Shown here one piece after another: positions 58,060 through 64,000 of a stretch of 64,000 bases of DNA. Origin of the DNA: Isoetes taiwanensis. Taxonomy: Eukaryota; Streptophyta; Lycopodiopsida; Isoetales; Isoetaceae. A program made the translations under genes and the position numbers. Location of the stretch: NCBI GenBank assembly GCA_021234155.1, contig JAJEKV010000036.1, forward strand, positions 8,879,426-8,943,425, read 5' to 3'. Position 1 is the stretch's first letter. Each line of letters opens with the position of its first letter. The notes below the pieces were generated by a model. The model saw only the letters and a list, made by a program, of their open reading frames with translations. It made no database searches and was not told the DNA's origin.

Positions 58060-59450
58060 TGCTTAGGCTCAACCCAAATTACCGTGATCGAAATAAGGCG
58101 GAAATTGACAAACTCCTTTCTTTGCGGGTTTGATCTATGAGGTCAAACATTCTGAATGGGTGAGCCCCATCGTCATTGCACTCAAACACAATGGTAAGAT
58201 CCGGCGTTTGCGTGGACTACACAAAAACTCAATCGGGCCACGGGCGTGATCATTTTCCACTTCCCTTCCACGGACCAGTCCCGGAAGAGGTTCTTTGGAC
58301 ATGAGATGTACTCCTTCATGGATGGTTTTTCTGGCTACAATCAGATCTCAATCAAAGAATCTGATCAACTCAAGACTACCTTCACCACCCCGTGGGGCAC
58401 TTTTGCCTACAAGGTGGTTCCTTTTGGATTATCAAACTCTCCATCCACGTTTCAACGTATCATGCTCTCAGTTTTTCATGATTTTATGAAGGAAAATCCC
58501 TTCTTGCAAGTTTTTCAAGATGACTTCTCTGCCTACAGTTCCATGGCTGACCATTTGGATAAATTGGAACTCGTCTTTCAGAAATGTGATGAGTCCGGCA
58601 TTAGTCTCAATCCCGAGAAATGCACCTTTTGCGTCACTTCAGGTGTTCTGTTGGGACATGTGGTCAGCAAAGTAGGTATCACCACGGATCCTGCCAAAAT
58701 CAGCTGTGTGCTCAAGGCTCAAGCACCCGCCAATATCAAGGAAACACGCTCTTTCTTGGGTAAGGTCAATTATTACTCCACTTTCATTCCTGGACTCGCA
58801 GCCATTGCAGATCCCATTCATAAACTCACGGGTGATGAATCCACTTGGGCTTGGAATTCCCAGGCGGATGCTGCTTTCCAACAGTTGAAGCTCTTGCTTA
58901 CTCAGGCCCCGGTACTTGTTCCTCCTCAATGGGACAAGCCCTTTCATGTTCATGTCGATGTCTCGGCCTTTGCTATTGGAGCTGTTCTTTCTCAAGAATA
59001 TGATGCGCACACTGACAAACCAAACCGCTACGCCAGCCGAAAACTCAATTCTGCTGAGCGCAACTACTCTGCCACAGAGCGAGAAGCCTTGGGTTTAATT
59101 TTCTGCGTCCAACGCTTCCGTCACTATCTTTTGGGCAGTCAGATCAAATTCTTTGTTAACCACCAGGCACTTCTTTATTTGATCAACAAATCCACGCCCA
59201 CGGGCCGCATTGCTCGTTGGGTCCTCCTTCTGCAAGAATTTGCACCTTTTGAAATTGTTCACAAGGCCGGCAAATCTCATGTTGTCCCGGATTATCTTTC
59301 ACGCATCCACACAGATGATCCCTCCACTGGAGTCTCAGACGCCTTTCCTGACGCTCAACTCTTTTTAGTCACGGCAACACCACATTGGTTCCATGACTTT
59401 CAGCGATACCTCCTCCTCAGGCTCTTCCACCGAGGACATGGCGGCTCTCT
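58060..59450 (+). pseudogene. Element D reverse transcriptase - RNase H
   Basis: An N-terminal piece (NPNYRDRNKAEIDKLL, VKHSEWVSPIVIALKHNGKI) is shifted relative to the 431-codon frame from 58246. That frame gives FMDGFSGYNQISI, TTPWGTFAYKVVPFGLSN, the catalytic box VFQDDFSAYSS, LNPEKCTFCVTSGVLLGHVV and FLGKVNYYSTFIPG. RNase H follows: FHVHVDVSAFAIGAVLSQ, NYSATEREALGLIFCVQ and FFVNHQALLYLINK. In the last motif Asn replaces the aspartate normally seen (TDH), so RNase H is probably inactive. Confidence 0.9.
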
Positions 59451-59559
59451 AATGCCAAACGACAATCCCGTGCGTCATCAATTTCTCCCGCGACGTCCGG
59501 TGACTACACCATGGTTGCGGGACATCTTTACAAAAAGGTAAGGATACCATCCTTCGACG

Positions 59560-60855
59560 CTGTGTTCTACCTCATGAAGTTCCAGATATTGTCCGAGAAG
59601 CTCATCAAGGGCTAGGTGGTGGTCATTTTCATGGAGACACCACGGCACGCAAAATCCTTCTTGCTGGTTATTTTTGGCCCACGCTCTTCAAAGACGCTCA
59701 CGCCCACGCCCGCACGTGTGATGCTTGCCAGCGTGTGGGACGGCCCATGGCCCGTGACGCTCTTCCCTTGGCGCCCGCCGCCCGCCACTTCCCTTCAGAA
59801 ATGGGGAATGGATTTTGTGGGACCCATCGATCCTCCTGCGCGGCACACCCGTCCCCGCTACATTCTGGTTCTCACTGACTACGCTACTAAATGGGCGGAA
59901 GCTTGCGCACTTCCAGACAACACTGCGGCAAGCACAACCAAGGTCCTCTATCAACAAATTATCACGCGATTTGGCTGCCCCATGGAGCTGGTCAGTGATC
60001 GTGGTGTCCATTTTATCAATCATACCATCCAGGAGCTGACGGATTATCTCCCGATACATCATCACAAGAGCACACCTTACTATCCTCAAGGCAATGGTTT
60101 GGCGAGAAAGCACCAACAAAAAACTCCGGTCACAATTCTCAAGAAAATTTGTGGCGCTTCTCACCTTGGCCCGGCAAAACAAGCTTCCCTCTTTTGTTCT
60201 TTGGGCTTACAATACTTGTTTCAAAATAGCTACAGGTCACACTCCCTTCAAATTGGTTTATGGTCAAGAAGCTCTCATGCCGTTTAAATATATCCTTCCA
60301 ACACTCCGTTTTCAATCAAGCACGCGCCCATAATCCGCTTTCTTTGCACTCAAAGAAAGGGTCTATCAATTGGAACAGTTGGATGAACTTCGAAGGGATG
60401 CTTATATTCGTGTTCTTCATGGACAACGGTTGCAAAAATCTCTACATGACAAACATCTGAAGACAAAAACATTCAAAGAAGGAGATTTGGTTCTTCTTTA
60501 TGATTCTCGGTACAAAAATTTTCCGGGTAAGCTTAAGTTTTCATGGCTTGGCCCTTATCAAATTGTTCAAGTGGTTCAACCCAGCGTTTTCCAGCTGGCT
60601 GAGTTAGATGGAACTCCATTACCTACACTGGTTAATGGCTTTCGCCTCAAAACATTTCATACCACAGCAAGTGAAAATCAACAAACAGATCTGATTCAAG
60701 GCGCAAACACAACCGATGAAGTGACTAAAAAGGCGGCATATTATATTATAGGTGGAAATTTTTACAAAATGTGGGCACCTGACCCGCTCTTTCCGCTAAA
60801 GGGCACCGCCCTATATACAAAAAGCGGGCTCGAGCCCTATCTACTAAAAACCTAA
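59560..60855 (+). pseudogene. Element D integrase
   Basis: The zinc-binding part (HEVPDIVREAHQ, GGGHFHGDTTARKILLAG, ARTCDACQR) is shifted from the core. The core shows WGMDFVGPIDPPA, YILVLTDYATKWAEACAL, MELVSDRGVHFIN and STPYYPQGNGLA; one extra base separates this from the glutamate codon. The C-terminal part (60370-60855) has VLLYDSRYKNFPGKLKFSWL then GPYQIVQVV, the GPY/F module. No chromodomain was recognised. The stop is at 60853-60855. Confidence 0.9.
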
Positions 60856-61678
60856 GAAGAAAAACCCTCTACTCCGGTTGGGGCTGGAGGTGATCTTGAG
60901 GGAGGTGGTAGAGGTTACGCTTTCGGGGTCCCAGCCCGAGGTGCGAGAACCACCTCCATCCCGTTGGTCTTCGGATCGGGATGTTCAGCCATCCCGACAC
61001 ACCAGCCATCCATTCTCAGGCCACGATTGTGGCAGCGCCAGAGGTCCAGACAATCCATCTTGCAGGTAATCCACTCCTGACAGTTAGTGGGCATAGTGCG
61101 ATTCTCGTTCAAACCAGGCGGCCCATCTTTGGCGCCATCGGATGCCTTCGCTTCACTCTCGGTTCGTCTTATATAGCCAACTGAGGAACTCCTTGTCGAC
61201 GTGGACCAATCACAAAAATCGCCAACGTGTTTGCAATGCAAGACTGTTTCTAAACGGAGAATCTTTTCTCCCGCCGCATATCTCGCCATGGTACCCTCTG
61301 ACACATTCGTTTTAATGATCTCACACTTCGAGTTGCCAGCCTTAAATGCCATTGCTTCTTTTCATACCCGTCAAACATTAATATGTGTCCTTTGGCCACC
61401 TGTCACATCCGATCATTCTCTCACGTCTCATCTCCACCGTTCATTGCTTCTCCCTTTGTTGTTTGGGGACTTAGCCAAAAATTTTGCCTCTCCATCGCCT
61501 CCTTGGCATCTTTCGACATCTGGCACCATCCATGGTCGCTGTTTCGCCCTCATCATACCCCTTCGCCTCCATTTGCGCGCCCTAAACCTTTTCGACCCTC
61601 AGCGCCTTCGTCCTCCGTTCTTTGCCTTCGTCCTCCGCCTTTGAATCACTGTTCTTTTCCGCAAAATCTTTGCCATGG
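60856..61678. other. Element D spacer between integrase and third ORF
   Basis: No gene seen. It has GC-rich and CT-rich stretches (61380-61640) whose open frames look like composition effects. A leader or internal promoter for the third ORF could lie here. Confidence 0.45.
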
Positions 61679-64000
61679 CTGCCCCAAAATTTTCTACACT
61701 TCAAGCTACTGCTCCCAGGGAACCGGCTCTTTTCGAGTCTGTATCTTTCTTGACGCCCACTTTCCGTGAAGCCCTTGTTGGCCCGAATCGTGAAGTCGCG
61801 AGCAACGCCGAGAACCTTTCTGAATTCTCTCAAATGGAACTTCCGCTCCAAATCGACCCGGTTGAAGGCGGTTCATCGCTAACATCGTCAACAGCCCGCA
61901 TGGATACACCACAGTGGTCGATGGCACCACCATTTCGCTGACTCAACACCTGATTTCAGAGGTATTCCATATTCCTTTGCAAACCCCTTGTTTATCTTGG
62001 TCTGCCATACATGATCTAGATGTCACTGAGTTTGGTGCACCTCCTTATCACGCCAATGTGCATCGCGACAAATATAGACAAACCCCATGAAACTTTTGTT
62101 AAGTTTTGCGTGGCGCAAAAGTTCCTTGGGTATTCTATCAAGAACACCCATATCAATAAGCCTTTCTATATCTTTTGTACTCAGCGCTTTCGCACTCCAA
62201 CCACCACATTGATTGGCCCCAATTCTTTTGTTCTCACTGTCTTCTCCAAGAAGTGGACCGTCTTGGGCTGCCACTTCTATTCACGAAGTTTACGTGGGGA
62301 GGCCACCTTCAAGCCATTATCCGTCATTACTTTCCTCCCACCTCCCTCATTCTCATGATTCCACTCGGCCGTCCCTTCCTCGGACTCACCAAGTCGGCAC
62401 TTCCGCCCTTCTTCCTCTGGTCATGTCAAAATTCCGCCTCCCATGTCACTTGTCTCCTCCTCAAACTCTGAGAATCCGGGCATTCCGGTTCACACCATGT
62501 CTCCCAAGCAATAAACCCGGGGCAACAGCGGCGGGGCTCCACCACCACAGCACCCTGCGTCGGTTTGTTGTATCGATATCGGCCGGGGATGCTCAAGCTG
62601 CTTTGTTCTAAAGTTACAAGAATCCCAAGAAGCTCTTATGAATGGGGTTCACCGCGGCCTGACGGCCTCGGATGCGGTTCATTTGTGACCTTCAAGCCGC
62701 AATCGCACAAGTTCAAACTTTGGAAGCCCAACTTCAAGAAAAGCACGGGGCTCTCTTACAGGCCCGCATAGATCTCAAAAGTGCACGAGGATCGGACCAG
62801 CCTCCTTGCGGTCGGCCGGGCTCGGCTTCAATCCGAAATTCAGGACTTATTGGAGTAAAACAAGTCCAAAGACACCCTCCTGGGTGACAAGGAGAAAGAT
62901 ATTGCTAAGCTCGACGCCTTGTACTCCGAGCTTTGTGACAATTACAGCACTCAAGTTCAAAACCTTACAGAGCGTGATGCTCAAATTGCCTCTTTGACGG
63001 CTCAGCTCTCCACGCAGACTTCTCAGCTCACGTCCCTCCAAGATCAGCTTACGGAGGTTCAGAAACAGAAACTTCTTGATGACGTGGAGATTGCCGTGCT
63101 TCGCCTCAATGCTCCTGGGCAATCCTCCTCACAAGTTAACACTTCTCAGAAACGGGTCCGTGACCAGTCACGCCTTCTGTTAGACAAGGACCACAGGATC
63201 CGTGACCTCGAACAACAGCTACAGCACGCTATTCAGTCTGCTGATGAGGCTCAGACCAAACTGGACGGCTATATCACCATCGTTAGCAACCTGCCAGTTG
63301 ATTTCCCAGTTCCTTCCTGCTATCTGGATTATGTGGTTGCCCGCCGCCACCTCTTTCTTCTGAAGTGGCATAGGGCTGATGGTCCGTGGATGTTCCATTT
63401 GCGCCTTTGCAGATTTTCTTGGTTTGGCGAACTCTCTATTGAAGACAAAGGTGTCTGGCATTGTGCCCTTTTAGTCTTTGATCTCATTCATTTGCGAAGA
63501 TCTGGATTTCATCACCTTGAGTTGTTCAGCCCATGGCTTACATTTTTCATGATTTCTATCTAGGTGATACACAGGAGAGATTTGGGATGGGCCACCCGCG
63601 GAACTATCGGGGTGACCCCACCCTTCAATGGTTGCTTGGGGATAACAACCCCTACCTCGGCTGATCATGCTGCATGAGACACACGCTCTTCATCAAGAGT
63701 ACATGCCTGAGCTTGCACATCATTTACCTCTCTGGCAAGCGGAAGTGCTGCAACAAATAAGGAAGTATCTGGGACATCCTGAGGATCTTCCCTATGCACA
63801 AATTTATATGCAACACCTCGCCGGTTACAATCAATTACGTGCTCTTCTGGATAGCAAGACAGTCCCTACAGGCTGGGATAGCCCTCCTGTCAACTCTCAA
63901 CTCTCTGCCTCTGTCTGGGATCGTTGGTGTAAAGCTCTTGATCCGGCCCTTGTCAGTGAATTCCGGGAGCAGGCTCAGCAACCCACGCCCACGGGCATGG
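61679..64000 (+). pseudogene. Element D third ORF (env position), coiled-coil protein, partial
   Basis: From MAAPKFSTLQATAPREPALF the frame runs to about 61880, then shifts. A block TTISLTQHLISEVFHIPL recalls the 'putative plant transposon protein' domain found in third ORFs of some plant gypsy elements. A long coiled coil follows at 62919-63280 (QVQNLTERDAQIASLTAQLS, LRDQLTEVQKQ-like, DHRIRDLEQQLQHAI). After further shifts comes an uninterrupted stretch from 63667 (MLHETHALHQEYMPELAHHL .. SASVWDRWCKALDPAL) still open at the window end. No transmembrane segment or envelope feature was seen. Function unknown. Confidence 0.55.

Larger units (their letters stand above)
54107..64000 (+). mobile_element. 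Element D: Ty3/gypsy retrotransposon with a third ORF, 3' end outside window
   Basis: Order: LTR, primer site, gag (54751-57000), protease (57050-57420), RT and RNase H (58060-59450), integrase (59560-60855), non-coding 60856-61678, third ORF (61679 to the window end). It is inserted into the gag of element C, so it is younger than C, yet most of its frames carry indels. Confidence 0.88.

Noticed and set aside
61201-61644. 147-codon frame downstream of the element D integrase
   Set aside because: CT-rich, Leu/His/Pro-rich translation without motifs; it precedes the better supported third ORF start at 61679.

Overview
The window reads as repeat-dense nuclear DNA of a land plant with a large genome. 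I found no intact host gene with a housekeeping function. Almost every long reading frame belongs to a transposable element. The mix is one PIF/Harbinger element with a spliced Myb-like gene, a CACTA end, two different non-LTR elements, Ty3/gypsy elements of at least two families, a solo LTR, tRNA-derived short elements, and a DIRS-type tyrosine-recombinase element. A DIRS element with intron-like spacers points to a non-flowering lineage such as a fern, lycophyte or moss, but this is inference. No rRNA, true tRNA gene or CRISPR array was seen.

Layout. Bases 1-1890 hold simple repeats: TA tracts, a degenerate satellite whose second half is an array of heat-shock-element-like TTCnnGAA units, and a tRNA-headed SINE-like unit. 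Bases 1891-14563 hold two near-identical copies of a 3.6 kb segment. The first copy is split by a complete PIF/Harbinger transposon (1929-6668, TTA target duplication); the second keeps the empty TTA site. Bases 15200-15732 are the subterminal and terminal part of a CACTA element that cuts a minus-strand gypsy element, here called E (about 15733-32614). E is also split by a minus-strand LINE (16252-23149) with a 16 bp target duplication. E reads, in its own direction: LTR, Met-tRNA primer site, hairpin pair, a charged ORF starting MARTKQTA (ORF-X), a second hairpin pair, an accessory ORF (ORF1), gag, protease, RT, RNase H, integrase. Bases 32615-34754 are a two-way array of a 324 bp tRNA-like short element. 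Bases 34755-36028 are an internally deleted DIRS remnant between inverted repeats. A second LINE (36029-40750) sits between CT tracts. A 0.2 kb-arm inverted repeat (40918-41423) and a minus-strand DIRS RT/RNase H with a recombinase N-terminus (41680-43883) follow. A solo LTR with ATCCT duplications lies at 45075-45681.

A second member of the E family, element C, runs on the plus strand from 45772: LTR, Met primer site, about 74-nt hairpins in tandem, an antisense spliced cargo with an FCP1/HAD-like exon and a coiled-coil gene, another hairpin, an internal TATA box, ORF1, gag. C is cut at 54107 by element D, a second gypsy family whose LTR matches the solo LTR. D has gag, protease, RT/RNase H, integrase, then a long third ORF that runs off the window end.

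The most unusual pattern is shared by E and C. Both carry an unrecognised 500-odd-residue ORF1 before gag. In front of ORF1 (and of ORF-X in E) sits a module made of tandem units bearing large imperfect hairpins plus a TATAAATA box 102-113 nt before the start codon. The stretch between hairpin groups differs completely between the two copies. Most frames are broken, so these are mainly relics, but LINE1 ORF1 and the Harbinger Myb-like gene look intact.
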